Origin: Arthrobacter sp. PAMC25284
GTDB taxonomy: Bacteria > Actinomycetota > Actinomycetes > Actinomycetales > Micrococcaceae
Assembly (NCBI RefSeq): GCF_019443425.1
Contig: NZ_CP080382.1
Span: forward strand, 1,674,001-1,738,000
Direction of reading: 5' to 3'
DNA length: 64,000 nt
Shown here: piece by piece, positions 43,601-52,343 of the stretch
Position numbering within the stretch: position 1 is the stretch's first letter
How the letters are laid out: every line of letters begins with the position of its first letter
Notes under the pieces: generated by a model
Database searches by the model: none
What the model saw: only the letters and a program-made list of their open reading frames with translations
What the model was told of the DNA's origin: nothing
Program-made: the position numbers and the translations under genes

Positions 43601-44920
43601 ATGGAGTTGGAACGTCTCAGGGCACTGGTCACCGGCGGTGCCGCCGGCATCGGAGCGACGACGTCCGACGTCGGGCAGTCCGGTGTTGTTCCTGCCGCGC
43701 TCAAGCGCCGTGTTCCGAAATACGCCGACCTGGCGCCGCTGATGCAGTTCAAGAAGCCCGGCTTCAGCAAGGCCGCCCGGCTGCAGCGGGCCAACACCAT
43801 TTGGGATCTGCGCGAGATCGCCAAACGGCGTACCCCCAAAGCCCCCTTCGACTACACCGACGGCGGGGCGGAAGCCGAGATTACGTTGCGCCGGGCCCGC
43901 CAGGCGTTTTCGGACATCGAGTTCCGCCCCGGCATCCTGCGCGATGTCTCCAGCGTGGACCTGTCCACTGAGGTGCTGGGCAAACCGTCGCGGCTGCCGG
44001 TGGGGATCGCACCCACCGGGTTCACGCGGATGATGCAGTCTGAGGGTGAGTACGCCGGATCGCAGGCAGCGGCAGCGGCGGGCATCCCGTACACGCTCTC
44101 CACGATGGGCACGGCGTCCATCGAGGACGTGGCCGCCGCCGCGCCCCACGGCCGGAACTGGTTCCAGCTCTACCTCTGGACGGACCGCGACCGCTCGCTC
44201 GAGCTGATCAACCGTGCCGCCGCGGCCGGCAATGACACCCTCATGGTCACGGTGGACACCGCCGTCGCCGGCGCCAGGCTCCGGGACGTGCGCAACGGCA
44301 TGACCATCCCGCCGGCCCTGACCCTGAAAACCGTGCTGGACGCGTCCTACCGGCCGGCCTGGTGGTTCAACTTCCTCACGCACGAGCCGCTGACCTTCGC
44401 CTCGCTGTCCCGGTACACCGGGACGGTGGCGGACCTGATCAACTCCATGTTCGACCCCACCCTGACCTTTGACGACCTCGACTGGCTGCGCGAGACGTGG
44501 AAGGGCAAGCTCGTGGTCAAGGGAATCCAGACGGTCGAGGACGCCCGGAAGGTAGTGGACCACGGCACGGACGGGATCGTGTTGTCCAACCACGGCGGAC
44601 GCCAACTGGACCGCGCCCCGGTCCCGTTCCACCTGCTCCCCGAGGTCTCCGCGGCCCTGAAGGCGGACCACAGCGACGCCGCAATCATCCTGGACACCGG
44701 GATCATGAGCGGCGCCGACATCATCGCGGCCCTGGCCCTGGGCGCGGATTTCACCCTGATCGGCCGGGCCTACCTCTACGGCCTGATGGCCGGCGGCCGC
44801 GCCGGTGTGGACCGGGCACTCCAGATCCTGGAAAAGGACATGGCCCGCACCATGGCCCTGCTGGGTGTCAACCGGATCTCCGAGCTAACGCCGGATCACG
44901 TGAGGATCCTGCGGGCGTAA
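43601..44920 (+). CDS. FMN-dependent alpha-hydroxy-acid oxidase/dehydrogenase (LldD-like) with an SDR-derived N-terminus
   Basis: 439 aa. From residue 21 on it is a normal FMN alpha-hydroxy-acid dehydrogenase: [92 protein letters not shown] (catalytic His in SNHGGRQLD) and a late [12 protein letters not shown]. Residues 1-20 ([20 protein letters not shown]) instead read like the start of a short-chain dehydrogenase with its glycine-rich NAD loop. The junction falls exactly where a native TTSDVGQSG start would be. An in-frame deletion has joined two genes; the enzyme domain looks intact. Confidence 0.87.
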   Translation: MELERLRALVTGGAAGIGATTSDVGQSGVVPAALKRRVPKYADLAPLMQFKKPGFSKAARLQRANTIWDLREIAKRRTPKAPFDYTDGGAEAEITLRRARQAFSDIEFRPGILRDVSSVDLSTEVLGKPSRLPVGIAPTGFTRMMQSEGEYAGSQAAAAAGIPYTLSTMGTASIEDVAAAAPHGRNWFQLYLWTDRDRSLELINRAAAAGNDTLMVTVDTAVAGARLRDVRNGMTIPPALTLKTVLDASYRPAWWFNFLTHEPLTFASLSRYTGTVADLINSMFDPTLTFDDLDWLRETWKGKLVVKGIQTVEDARKVVDHGTDGIVLSNHGGRQLDRAPVPFHLLPEVSAALKADHSDAAIILDTGIMSGADIIAALALGADFTLIGRAYLYGLMAGGRAGVDRALQILEKDMARTMALLGVNRISELTPDHVRILRA

Positions 44921-44954
44921 AGGCTCCGCCGGCATAGCAACGCGGGGTCACTCC

Positions 44955-44983
44955 TGGCCCATCCCACGCGCCGGGATGGGCCA
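44955..44983 (+). terminator. Terminator hairpin after the LldD-like gene
   Basis: TGGCCCATCCC and GGGATGGGCCA pair perfectly (11 bp) over the loop ACGCGCC, 34 bp after the stop, followed by TCTCT. Confidence 0.75.
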
Positions 44984-45077
44984 TCTCTGACCTCGAGTTG
45001 CGGTCTATCATCCCAACGGGCGAGCGGTTCATAATGGAACATCCGTCCTCAGTGCTCCGATTGCTACGGAGGCAACC

Positions 45078-45344
45078 ATGACAACAATTGGCCACCGGCA
45101 ACTCCGGAACCAGAGCAGCAAAATTCTGGAACGCGTGAAGAACGGCGAAATCATTGACGTCACCAACAATGGCGAAATCGCCGCCACCTTGATACCGCCG
45201 TCGGCGTCGCCGTTCAAACGCTTGCTGCTGTCCGGCAATGTCCGGCCGGCGGCCACGGACGCCGTCGACTTCGTATCCCTGCCCCGCGCGAGCAGCAGCG
45301 CCGCGACGTTGGAAATAATCGCCGATCTGCGTGGCGATCGTTGA
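45078..45344 (+). CDS. Type II antitoxin, Phd/YefM family
   Basis: 88 aa. TIGHRQLRNQSSKILERVKNGEIIDVTNNGEIAATLIPP is the DNA-binding Phd/YefM fold; the tail, disordered when free, normally wraps a VapC toxin. ATG at 45078 has CGGAGG 5 bases upstream. The toxin gene overlaps its stop but is broken, so the antitoxin is now probably an orphan. Confidence 0.87.
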   Translation: MTTIGHRQLRNQSSKILERVKNGEIIDVTNNGEIAATLIPPSASPFKRLLLSGNVRPAATDAVDFVSLPRASSSAATLEIIADLRGDR

Positions 45345-45654
45345 TCATCTACGTCGACCCGTCCGCGGCGCTCAAACTGGTGATCGCGGAGACTGAATCG
45401 GCCGCCGTCGCGGACTGCCGGCCGACCTGATCAACAAAGTGCTGGGCGGAATCAACCTCGTGGATGTGGCGCGCTCGGACCTCATGTATGCGGCCGCACT
45501 GCCGGGCGGACGCCGGAGCGCTGACGCCATTCACCTGGCCACCGCGATCCGGCTGCAGGCCGACGTGCTGCTGGCCTACGACCGGGAACTTGTCAGCGCT
45601 GCGGCCGATGCCGGAATCACCGTCCTGACGCCCGGCGTGCGGCCCGAGAAGTAG
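45341..45654 (+). pseudogene. vapC: VapC-type PIN toxin, internally deleted
   Basis: A TTG start overlapping the antitoxin stop gives IIYVDPSAALKLVIAETESAAVAD, the first PIN strand with its catalytic Asp, then meets a stop at about 45430. The C-terminal PIN half continues in another frame (GINLVDVARSDLMYAAALPG...SADAIHLATAIRLQADVLLAYDRELVSAA, to 45654). About 30-35 middle residues, including a conserved Glu, are missing at the junction. The toxin should be inactive. Confidence 0.82.
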
Positions 45655-45714
45655 CGCCCGTCAGCTTCACGTCAAATCTTTCGGGCGGGCTGCGGGGTCA
45701 AGCAGTAATGCGTC

Positions 45715-47361
45715 CTAAGTGGCCCTGGTGAAAGTCCCGAGTCCGGTGGCGTCGTAGACGTCCAGGGTGACGGCTGGCGAAGAGCCGTCCCCGCCTTCGG
45801 CAAAGAGTGCACCGGCCAGGCCGTTGCCGTTCTCGCCGATGGATTCAAAACTGAAGGTGTCGCCGTCAAAGTGTGTGAGTGGGAAAGTGGTTGGACTGCT
45901 GGCTGGTCCCATTCTCATGGCGAGTTTCCCTCCCTGTTCGAGGACCACAAGCGGGCCGTAGTAGGTGTTGTCATAGGTGCCGGTGTAGGCAGTGTTTGCC
46001 TTGGCCGGTGAAGGGGTGGACGGGGCCTTGGTGTAGTCGATCGCCGGTTTCCCGGAAGCATATATCTGTTCGAATATGCCCGCGGTGAATCCGAGCCAGT
46101 CGACCGTGGGTGACCCGTGCTGGGCTGCGTCCAGGAAACCGGAGGTGATTGCCTCGGGAATGCCCTGCGGGCGCCCGTTGGTCAGTGCCACGATGGCCAG
46201 TTGTTCGCCCGGAAGCATGGCGACGGCCGTGGCGGTGCCAAGGTTGAAGGCGCCGGAGTGGCCGAGCTGGACGCGGGCCTGATCATCGTAGGAGACGTTC
46301 CAGCCCAGCCCGTAGAAATGGGAGCGGGCAGCCGGCGCCGACGCCGGCCCGGAGACTGCATGGGGAACGTGGGTTGTTTGGAGGGCCGCCGGATCGATGA
46401 CGGGCTTGCCGTCGTAGGTGCCGTTGCCGAGTTGCAGCCGGAGCCATTGCGCTATGTCCCGCACGGAGGAACTCGCGCCTCCGGCCGGGGCCTCGGAATC
46501 TGCATTGCGGCGGAATTTCGCTGACCACTGCTTGTTCCCGAGAGGCACGTGAATGGAGGCCTTATCCGTTGCGTTCTCATAGCCCGAGTGGCGATAACTA
46601 CTCGCGGACATGCCCAGCGGCCGGAACAGGATCTCCTCCGCCAGGTCCTCCCAGGTCATTTTCATGGCGTCGGCTGCTGCCTGGCCGGCTTCCGTGTAGC
46701 CGAAATTGCTGTAATTGTAGCTGGACCGGAACGTATCAAGGGGCTCCTGATTGAGGTGGCCGAGGATATATGCGCGGTCGAATCCGAGGTCTTCGAGCAG
46801 ATCGCCCGCCCCTGTTTTCAGCCCGCTGCGGTGCGCCATAAGATCCGCGAAGCTGGCGTTGCGCGTGACGAAGTCGTCATTGAGCGCGAAGCCCTTGTTG
46901 TGTTCAATGACCGGGTCGGTCCAGTTGATGACCTGCCGCCCCACAACCCCCGCCACCACCGTTGATGCCAGGGGCTTGGACACCGAAGCCAGCAGGAAGA
47001 CCGTGTCCGGACCGATCCGCTCGGGCTTACCGACCTCACGCACCCCGAACCCTTCGGAGTACACGACCTCGTCCTGATACACCACGGCTACGGCCATCCC
47101 CGGCAGCCCGGTCTGGTCCATGGCGTCCCGGATGAAACCGTCGAGCCAGGCCAAAGCGGCGGTGACTTTCGGCCGGTCCAGCAGTGGTTCGATCTGTCCC
47201 GGCGGGGCCGGGAGCAGCGACGCCGACGCCGACGCCGCAGACTTCGCGGATGCGCCTGTGCACGCAGACAGAAGGGGGATGCTGGCAAAACCGGCCGCTC
47301 CGACCCCGATCGTCTTCAGCAGCGCGCGTCGATTCGGGGGAACGGAAACGATCTTGTCCAT
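45715..47361 (-). CDS. Exported serine hydrolase, beta-lactamase-like, Tat/lipoprotein signal
   Basis: 548 aa. The N-terminus NRRALLKTIGVGAAGFASIP followed by LLSAC combines a twin-arginine motif with a lipobox, so the protein is likely exported folded and lipid-anchored. The hydrolase domain has VFLLASVSKPLASTVVAG (SxxK), YNYSNFGYTEAG (YxN) and LGHSGAFNLGTATAVAML; a C-terminal beta domain (NTAYTGTYDNTYYGPLVVLEQGG) follows. Function may be esterase or peptidase on the cell surface. It is unrelated in detail to the copy at 37834. The ATG at 47361 lacks a strong ribosome site. Confidence 0.83.
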   Translation of the reverse strand: MDKIVSVPPNRRALLKTIGVGAAGFASIPLLSACTGASAKSAASASASLLPAPPGQIEPLLDRPKVTAALAWLDGFIRDAMDQTGLPGMAVAVVYQDEVVYSEGFGVREVGKPERIGPDTVFLLASVSKPLASTVVAGVVGRQVINWTDPVIEHNKGFALNDDFVTRNASFADLMAHRSGLKTGAGDLLEDLGFDRAYILGHLNQEPLDTFRSSYNYSNFGYTEAGQAAADAMKMTWEDLAEEILFRPLGMSASSYRHSGYENATDKASIHVPLGNKQWSAKFRRNADSEAPAGGASSSVRDIAQWLRLQLGNGTYDGKPVIDPAALQTTHVPHAVSGPASAPAARSHFYGLGWNVSYDDQARVQLGHSGAFNLGTATAVAMLPGEQLAIVALTNGRPQGIPEAITSGFLDAAQHGSPTVDWLGFTAGIFEQIYASGKPAIDYTKAPSTPSPAKANTAYTGTYDNTYYGPLVVLEQGGKLAMRMGPASSPTTFPLTHFDGDTFSFESIGENGNGLAGALFAEGGDGSSPAVTLDVYDATGLGTFTRAT

Positions 47362-47701
47362 GAACGCCCCTTTGATCCGCCACGATGTGGGTGCTACCAG
47401 TCGATGCCAGCTTCCCGATATTCCCTATGGTGGACCTCGCGCTCGAAATAGGAAAGCGTCGTCGAGGAGGTCTGTACATGGAGGCCAGGGCCAGCCAATA
47501 GTTACGAAGCTATTTGCTGATCATCTGATGGTGCATGGGACGTAGCCGGCGGAGCTGAGGGGCAGTTGACCGGTTCGGCGACCTGCCCGACCCTGAGCTC
47601 CTTGATACGGCGGTGGAATCCGCTTCCGAAATGCGCGGCTCTCGCCGCGCAGGTAATCTAATTTCACCGCCCGGCAGCGAAGCAGCAGTGAAAGGCACAG
47701 C
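47362..47701. other. 340-bp region with a long hairpin upstream of the TerC gene
   Basis: No gene is visible. At 47551-47601 GGAGCTgAGGGgCAG pairs with CTGcccgaCCCTgAGCTCC (lower case unpaired or mismatched), enclosing CCGGTTCGGCG-type sequence. It could terminate an upstream transcript or be a structured leader for the TerC gene 100 bp on. I could not match it to the yybP-ykoY manganese riboswitch that precedes some TerC genes. Confidence 0.4.
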
Positions 47702-48901
47702 ATGGAAACTCCCACCCACGTCTGGATCCTGACCATCGTCGGGATTGGTGGCCTCCTGGCCTTCGACTACTTCGCCCACGTCCGGAAGGCCCACTCCCCT
47801 ACCCTGCGGGAGTCGGCTGCCTGGTCCTCCCTGTACGTGGGCATCGCGCTGCTGTTCGGCGTCGGGGTCCTGATCTTCGGCGGCCCCACAATGGGGACCG
47901 AGTACTTCGCCGGCTACATCACGGAGAAGGCTCTGTCCGTGGACAACCTGTTTGTCTTCCTGATCATCATGGCGAGCTTCCGGGTCCCCCGCGCCGACCA
48001 GCAGAAGGTGCTCCTGTTCGGCATCGTGTTCTCGCTGATCGCCCGGACCGGGTTCATCTTCCTCGGCGCAGCCCTGATCAACACCTTCGCGTGGGTGTTC
48101 TACATCTTCGGCCTGATCCTGCTGATCACCGCCGGGAACCTGCTCCGGCCCAACGCGCACGACGACGACACCGAGGGTATCGTCGTCCGGCTGGTCCGGC
48201 GCGTCCTCCCGACGTCGGAGCACTTCGACGGGGACAAGCTGTTCACGATCGAAAACGGCAAACGCGTCCTCACCCCGATGCTGCTGGTCATGGTGGCCAT
48301 CGGCGGCACGGACATCCTGTTCGCGCTCGACTCCATCCCGGCGATCTTCGGCCTGACCACCAACGTGTACATCGTCATCACCGCCACGGCGTTCTCGCTC
48401 ATGGGACTGCGGCAACTGTTCTTCCTCATCGACGGACTGCTGGACCGCCTGATCTACCTCGCCTTCGGCCTCGCCGCGATCCTTGGCTTCATCGGAGTGA
48501 AGCTCATCCTCCACGCCCTGCACGAGAACACCCTGCCGTTCATCAACGACGGCGAACACGTCACCGTGATCGAAATCAGCACCGAAGTCTCGCTGACCGT
48601 GATCCTCGGCGTCCTTGCCGTCACCGTCCTGGCCTCCATCTTCAGCCCCAAGGGCAAGGCCAAGAACGCGGTGTCCGGCGCCAAACGGCACGCCACTGAC
48701 TACCTCGACCTCAACTACGAGACGGGCATTGTGGAGCGGAACATGATCTTCGCCAAAATGGTCCAGGAAGAAAAACAGATCAGCAAGCTGCCGGAGAAAT
48801 ACAAGGCCCTCGTCCACGACGAAACCGAGTTCGTCGACCTGCTGGCCCGCGCCCACGCGGCACACGGCGACGCCACCCAGCGGGGTGCCAAGTCTCCGTA
48901 G
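47702..48901 (+). CDS. TerC/Alx family integral membrane protein
   Basis: 399 aa with about nine membrane segments. Family motifs are visible: LLAFDYFAHVRKAH near the start, YFAGYITEKALSVDNLFVFLIIMASFRVP, RTGFIFLGAAL, and GGTDILFALDSIPAIFGLT with paired acidic residues. TerC proteins are linked to metal (manganese, tellurite) homeostasis and to loading metal onto exported enzymes. ATG at 47702 has AAAGG 7 bases upstream. It is monocistronic as far as visible. Confidence 0.9.
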   Translation: METPTHVWILTIVGIGGLLAFDYFAHVRKAHSPTLRESAAWSSLYVGIALLFGVGVLIFGGPTMGTEYFAGYITEKALSVDNLFVFLIIMASFRVPRADQQKVLLFGIVFSLIARTGFIFLGAALINTFAWVFYIFGLILLITAGNLLRPNAHDDDTEGIVVRLVRRVLPTSEHFDGDKLFTIENGKRVLTPMLLVMVAIGGTDILFALDSIPAIFGLTTNVYIVITATAFSLMGLRQLFFLIDGLLDRLIYLAFGLAAILGFIGVKLILHALHENTLPFINDGEHVTVIEISTEVSLTVILGVLAVTVLASIFSPKGKAKNAVSGAKRHATDYLDLNYETGIVERNMIFAKMVQEEKQISKLPEKYKALVHDETEFVDLLARAHAAHGDATQRGAKSP

Positions 48902-48946
48902 GCGGACCTACTACCCCGGGCCGGGCCGGGGCGAAACCGCGTACTG

Positions 48947-49231
48947 CTACATCGGCCGGTCCGCAAAGATCGCCATGAAATAGACCGTGGACACCAGCCC
49001 CAGGACGGCGATGGAATAGCCGACTGCGAGGGCGGCGATCGCCAGTCCGCGACCCTTCTCCCGGCGTCGTCCGATCTGGTTGAGCGCCACATGCCCGGCG
49101 CCCACGGCGAACACCGCCATGACTCCCACACTCATCAACGCGGTGCCAACCGCGGCTACCGCGGCCAGGATCAGCGAGGTAATGGCCATCCGGTTGTACT
49201 TTGCGCTCCGGCGAATTGGCGTTACTGACAA
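48947..49231 (-). CDS. Small DUF4190-like membrane protein
   Basis: 94 aa with two hydrophobic helices (MAITSLILAAVAAVGTALMSVGVMAVFAVGAGHVAL and GLAIAALAVGYSIAVLGLVSTVYFMAIF) around a basic GRRREKGRG loop, the DUF4190 pattern. Function unknown. TTG at 49231 has a distant GGGGGA; the ATG at 49189 is an alternative start. The 49232-49460 gap to the right shows no gene. Confidence 0.65.
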   Translation of the reverse strand: MSVTPIRRSAKYNRMAITSLILAAVAAVGTALMSVGVMAVFAVGAGHVALNQIGRRREKGRGLAIAALAVGYSIAVLGLVSTVYFMAIFADRPM

Positions 49232-49460
49232 TTTAATATTTCCCCCGCCTGGTTGTTGTCAGGAGTCTAGCCGCGCCGGGTTTGCCCTGACCACGCGGTC
49301 TCGCCGGCGGGCTGGGCGCGGTGGTCTTCGTCTCCGCGGCCGCGGCGTTCAAGGCCCTCAAGGTCCTCCGCCCGGAGAGAGCCGGGAAGTCCCTCCCCCG
49401 CCACCGAAAGGGGGCGCCCGCCGTCGTCAAGTCTGCATCAGGTCTGATTCCGTCCACGGG

Positions 49461-50030
49461 TCAACCGCCGGTAGTTGTTGCGGCCCTCACGTAGGTGCGG
49501 TCCACCGCAACGCCAAAGGTCAGCGTGGTAGCGGGTGAGTTTGGAACATTGCCGCTGAATTTCACCGTTGCCCGAAACCGGACGGCCGTGTCGGGATGTT
49601 CCGGGACGGTGGTGGAGACGACTGACGCTGTTGATGACCCTGTGGGCGTTGTCAGGACGGGCGCAATGGTGCCGGGTGTTCCCTGGCAGGCGCCAGTGGT
49701 CTCATTCCATGTGCCGCTGCAGGATTCAACAACAAAATTCACGCTGGACGGGGCTGTCGTTGTGCCGGTGTACGTCGCCTTCGAGAGCAGCACGGTGCCG
49801 GTGTTGCCGACGGTGAAGAACTGCGGCGCAAATGACGGACTCGACGTATTGCCTTTATTCGGAAAGGTCAGCAGCAGGGCACCGGATCCGCCTGAAGCGT
49901 CGGTAGTCATCGTGGCAACCGCGCCCCAACGGGCGCTCCCCACGCCCTGGGAAGCTGACGTCGCTTTGGCCGTACTCGCCGCGGCGGCCGCCGCCATTGA
50001 CATGCACACCAGCAGGGGCCGCGGCCGCAA
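49461..50030 (-). CDS. Secreted CalY/TasA-like protein, second substrate of the SipW operon
   Basis: About 189 aa, Thr/Ser/Gly/Val-rich beta protein with SGALLLTFPNKGNTSSPSFAPQFFTVGNTGTVLLSKATYTGTT and CSGTWNETTGACQGTPGT; the latter resembles CSGTWTTAGACTGGG in the gene upstream, so the two are distant paralogues. The N-terminus (VCMSMAAAAAAS then TAKATSA) looks like a signal peptide. The start is unsure: TTG at 50030 is the only in-frame initiator after the stop near 50069. It follows the first CalY-like gene by 46 bp. Confidence 0.62.
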   Translation of the reverse strand: MRPRPLLVCMSMAAAAAASTAKATSASQGVGSARWGAVATMTTDASGGSGALLLTFPNKGNTSSPSFAPQFFTVGNTGTVLLSKATYTGTTTAPSSVNFVVESCSGTWNETTGACQGTPGTIAPVLTTPTGSSTASVVSTTVPEHPDTAVRFRATVKFSGNVPNSPATTLTFGVAVDRTYVRAATTTGG

Positions 50031-50075
50031 AAGCAGCGCCGGCCCTGCCCGGGTACGTGCGGACGTTCACCCGGC

Positions 50076-50744
50076 TTAGCTTCCTGTGGTGGTGGCGGTG
50101 CGCTGGGATTCCGTGAATGTCCATGTCAGCGCCGCGGTCAGCCCCTGGATAGTGCCGACGGGGACGGTTCCATTGGTGGTGGTTTCGTTCTGGTCCGGCA
50201 GGGTCAGGGAAACCTGAAGGTTCAGGGCTGACCCGGCGGCGATCGTGCCGGCAACGAGCGTCGCGGGCGTCGTGGCGAGGGTACTTAGGGGCACGCTCGT
50301 CGCCAGGACCGTTGTGGTGGCCCCGCCGCCGGTGCAGGCGCCGGCGGTTGTCCAGGTGCCCGAACACTGGGTGACGGTCACGCGCAGACCCTTGGTGGCG
50401 TCAGTGGTGAGCTTCGTCGGGGTGGCGTCAGCGACGGACAGCGTCAGGGCCCTGCCGTCCAGGCTCGCTCCCTGGCTGAGGTTGACATAGCGGTTGATGA
50501 CGTCACCGGGGACAAGGTTGGACACTACGTGGCCGAACCCGACCCCGTTCGCGGCCATTGTCAGGCTAAGAGTCCCGGAGCTCGCGTTTTGGGCGGTGGT
50601 GTTGGCGGCTGTGGCGTTCAGCGCTGCGTACACCCCGCCGCCGGTGAGGGCCAGTCCGGCTGCGGCCACAGCGCAGGCAGCGAGCAGAATCGGGGCCGGA
50701 GGATTTACACGGCGGGCGGTATGGCGTGCGGTGGTTGCAGACAT
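50076..50744 (-). CDS. SipW-dependent-type secreted protein, CalY/TasA-like
   Basis: 222 aa. N-terminus with a hydrophobic signal (APILLAACAVAAAGLALTGG then GVYAALNATAANTTAQ), typical of proteins cut by SipW-type signal peptidases. The following SSGTLSLTMAANGVGFGHVVSNLVPGDVINRYVNLSQG matches the camelysin/TasA beginning. The rest is a Thr-rich beta-sandwich. ATG at 50744 has AAAGGA upstream. Family members form extracellular fibres or act as surface metalloproteases; which applies here cannot be told. It sits directly downstream of the signal peptidase gene. Confidence 0.78.
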   Translation of the reverse strand: MSATTARHTARRVNPPAPILLAACAVAAAGLALTGGGVYAALNATAANTTAQNASSGTLSLTMAANGVGFGHVVSNLVPGDVINRYVNLSQGASLDGRALTLSVADATPTKLTTDATKGLRVTVTQCSGTWTTAGACTGGGATTTVLATSVPLSTLATTPATLVAGTIAAGSALNLQVSLTLPDQNETTTNGTVPVGTIQGLTAALTWTFTESQRTATTTGS

Positions 50745-50779
50745 GATGATTCCTTTGGGGCGATGAAGCGGGCGGCTTT

Positions 50780-51361
50780 CTAAGAATGGGCGGCGCGGTG
50801 GCCGCGGGCGCGTGGCGCAGAGCGGAGAATCCAGCGGACGGCGGCGCCGGTCATCATCAGCCCCAAGAAGCCGGTGAGGACTGCGCGCGGTACCGGGTTC
50901 TGGATCCACAGGAGCGCGTTGCCGACCGTCGGCAACGTGGCGACGACGACGGGTATCTGGGTCTGGTTGAGCGTGGCCCGCCACTCGTCCGTGGCCGGGT
51001 TGGCGTCGCCCTTGGTCGTGAGGACTGGCTGGGCCGCAGTGCCGTCGATGGCGGTGATGCGGTGGGCGAACGGAGCTGTTTCCCCGGGCGGGGTGAAGAC
51101 GGCGATTTGACCGGGACGCAGGCTCGTCACGTCCGCCGGGACGGTGATCAGCAGGTCGCCGGGTGCGTAGGCGGGGCGCATGCTTCCGGTCAGGACCGGG
51201 GAGAACCCGATGTGGAGCATCGGCACCACCAGCCCAACTGCAACGAACAACAGTGTGGCGGCACCAACGGCGACCCTTCCCAGTACCTGCGGTGCGGAGA
51301 TGGGTTGACGGGTCCGCGCCCCCCGGCGCGGACCCGTGCTAAAACTGATTGAACTGTCCAT
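50780..51361 (-). CDS. Signal peptidase I, SipW (ER/archaeal) type
   Basis: 193 aa. Two membrane segments (GRVAVGAATLLFVAVGLVVPML near residue 30 and AVLTGFLGLMMTGAAVRWIL near the end) flank the catalytic domain. The serine is in SPVLTGSMRPAYAPGDLL; the histidine of the Ser-His dyad typical of this subtype is in FAHRITAIDG, and TKGDANPATDEW is the third family box. ATG at 51361 has AAGGGA upstream; the frame to 51436 is not convincing. First gene of an operon with two likely substrates. Confidence 0.85.
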   Translation of the reverse strand: MDSSISFSTGPRRGARTRQPISAPQVLGRVAVGAATLLFVAVGLVVPMLHIGFSPVLTGSMRPAYAPGDLLITVPADVTSLRPGQIAVFTPPGETAPFAHRITAIDGTAAQPVLTTKGDANPATDEWRATLNQTQIPVVVATLPTVGNALLWIQNPVPRAVLTGFLGLMMTGAAVRWILRSAPRARGHRAAHS

Positions 51362-51583
51362 GAGGACTATTCCCTTTCGTTTGAGACCGATAAGCGGGAA
51401 TAGCACCAACACTGCTGCGTGCCGATCAAGACACACCCCTGCGGAAATTCAAGAATTCAACAAGAATTTCTCAATTCTTTGAGCGACGTGCGCTCTCCGT
51501 GGCCCGTCAGCCCGTCAAATCACGCCCTCTCCGGCAGTTGGAGCGAGCGCAGGGAACCGGCTGGGCTCCCCCGGCCCACGTCG

Positions 51584-51910
51584 TCACGTGCCCGGCGGGC
51601 GGTACCTGATCTCCTCGGCTTTAGCCAGCGCTTCCAGCGTTTCTTCGACAGTCAGTAGCACCGTTGTTTCAAACGAGCTCAGTGCTCCGCCTCCGCTGAT
51701 TGCCAGCGCCACCGCGGCCATGGAGACGTTGTCCGGTGCTTCCCATAAGTTGTAGCCGTCATGGGATCCGAAAGCGTACCAAAACCCGTGGAGTTTCCCG
51801 CCGACCGATTCAATGTATTCCTGGGCGGCGCGTCCACGGTCCTCAGGCTTGCTGATCAGCCTCGCCCACGTCTCTGGCGTGTAGCTGAATTTCGACAGAT
51901 AGAGCGGCAT
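51584..51910 (-). CDS. GYD-domain small protein (second copy)
   Basis: 108 aa GYD protein (SKFSYTPETWARLI, GFWYAFGSHDGYNLWEAPDNVSMAAVALAI, TVLLTVEETLEAL). It is a distant paralogue of the one at 34008. ATG at 51910 has AAAGGA upstream. Function unknown. Confidence 0.78.
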   Translation of the reverse strand: MPLYLSKFSYTPETWARLISKPEDRGRAAQEYIESVGGKLHGFWYAFGSHDGYNLWEAPDNVSMAAVALAISGGGALSSFETTVLLTVEETLEALAKAEEIRYRPPGT

Positions 51911-52136
51911 CGTCCCATCCTTTCGTTCGATGCTTGTTTATCGGATTCACGATTACCAGCGTCTGCGCGGCGGATAAAAAGCCAGTTAATCGCCAGTGCA
52001 GCGCTGAAGTCCGAAAGCTCCTGAACCGGCTCGCTGGTTACTCCATCCGACGGCCGACTCCGATTTCCTCATAGTCCTGCTGTCGGGCCTTCCGGCGCAA
52101 GAGCCGGCGTTTTCGAGTCCAACATCGCCTGCTCCC

Positions 52137-52267
52137 CCAGAAAAGGCTCGCCTCACCCGGGAAATGCGTACCAGCCCGCCAACGTTCCCCAGCTTCGGAG
52201 CCCGTCGTCAGCGTGCCGCGACGGCTTGCCGGGGTTTGAGGGGAACCTGACGGCAATGTTGGGGAAT
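52137..52267. repeat. Direct repeat copy 1 flanking the lipoprotein gene
   Basis: About 120 bp that aligns, imperfectly, with 52920-53042; the best-matching core is GTCAGCGTGCCGCGACGgCTTGCC and an earlier AAATG...AGCCCGCC...CCCCAGCTT block. No gene is supported in 51911-52343, where this copy lies. Confidence 0.5.
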
Positions 52268-52343
52268 ACGTGCCTACGGGCGGCTACATCAACGGGCCCA
52301 AAAATGCAGTTCAGGGACGACGATTACATAGGCGACAGCCTGG

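Noticed and set aside
42680..44671. 663-codon minus-strand frame over FAH and LldD
   Set aside because: It covers two recognisable genes on the plus strand; composition is shadow-like and no ribosome site is seen.
47480..47701. yybP-ykoY (manganese) riboswitch upstream of terC
   Set aside because: The conserved core of that riboswitch could not be found; only a generic hairpin is present.
47510..48865. 451-codon minus-strand frame over terC
   Set aside because: Extremely Asp/Glu/Gln/Gly-rich mirror of a membrane protein; not a real gene.
49233..49457. Possible small gene in the gap between the DUF4190-like gene and the CalY-like gene
   Set aside because: Both strands are open only because of GC bias. 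A plus-strand reading with a hydrophobic Ala/Val stretch looks like a possible membrane remnant but has no start or end I can defend.
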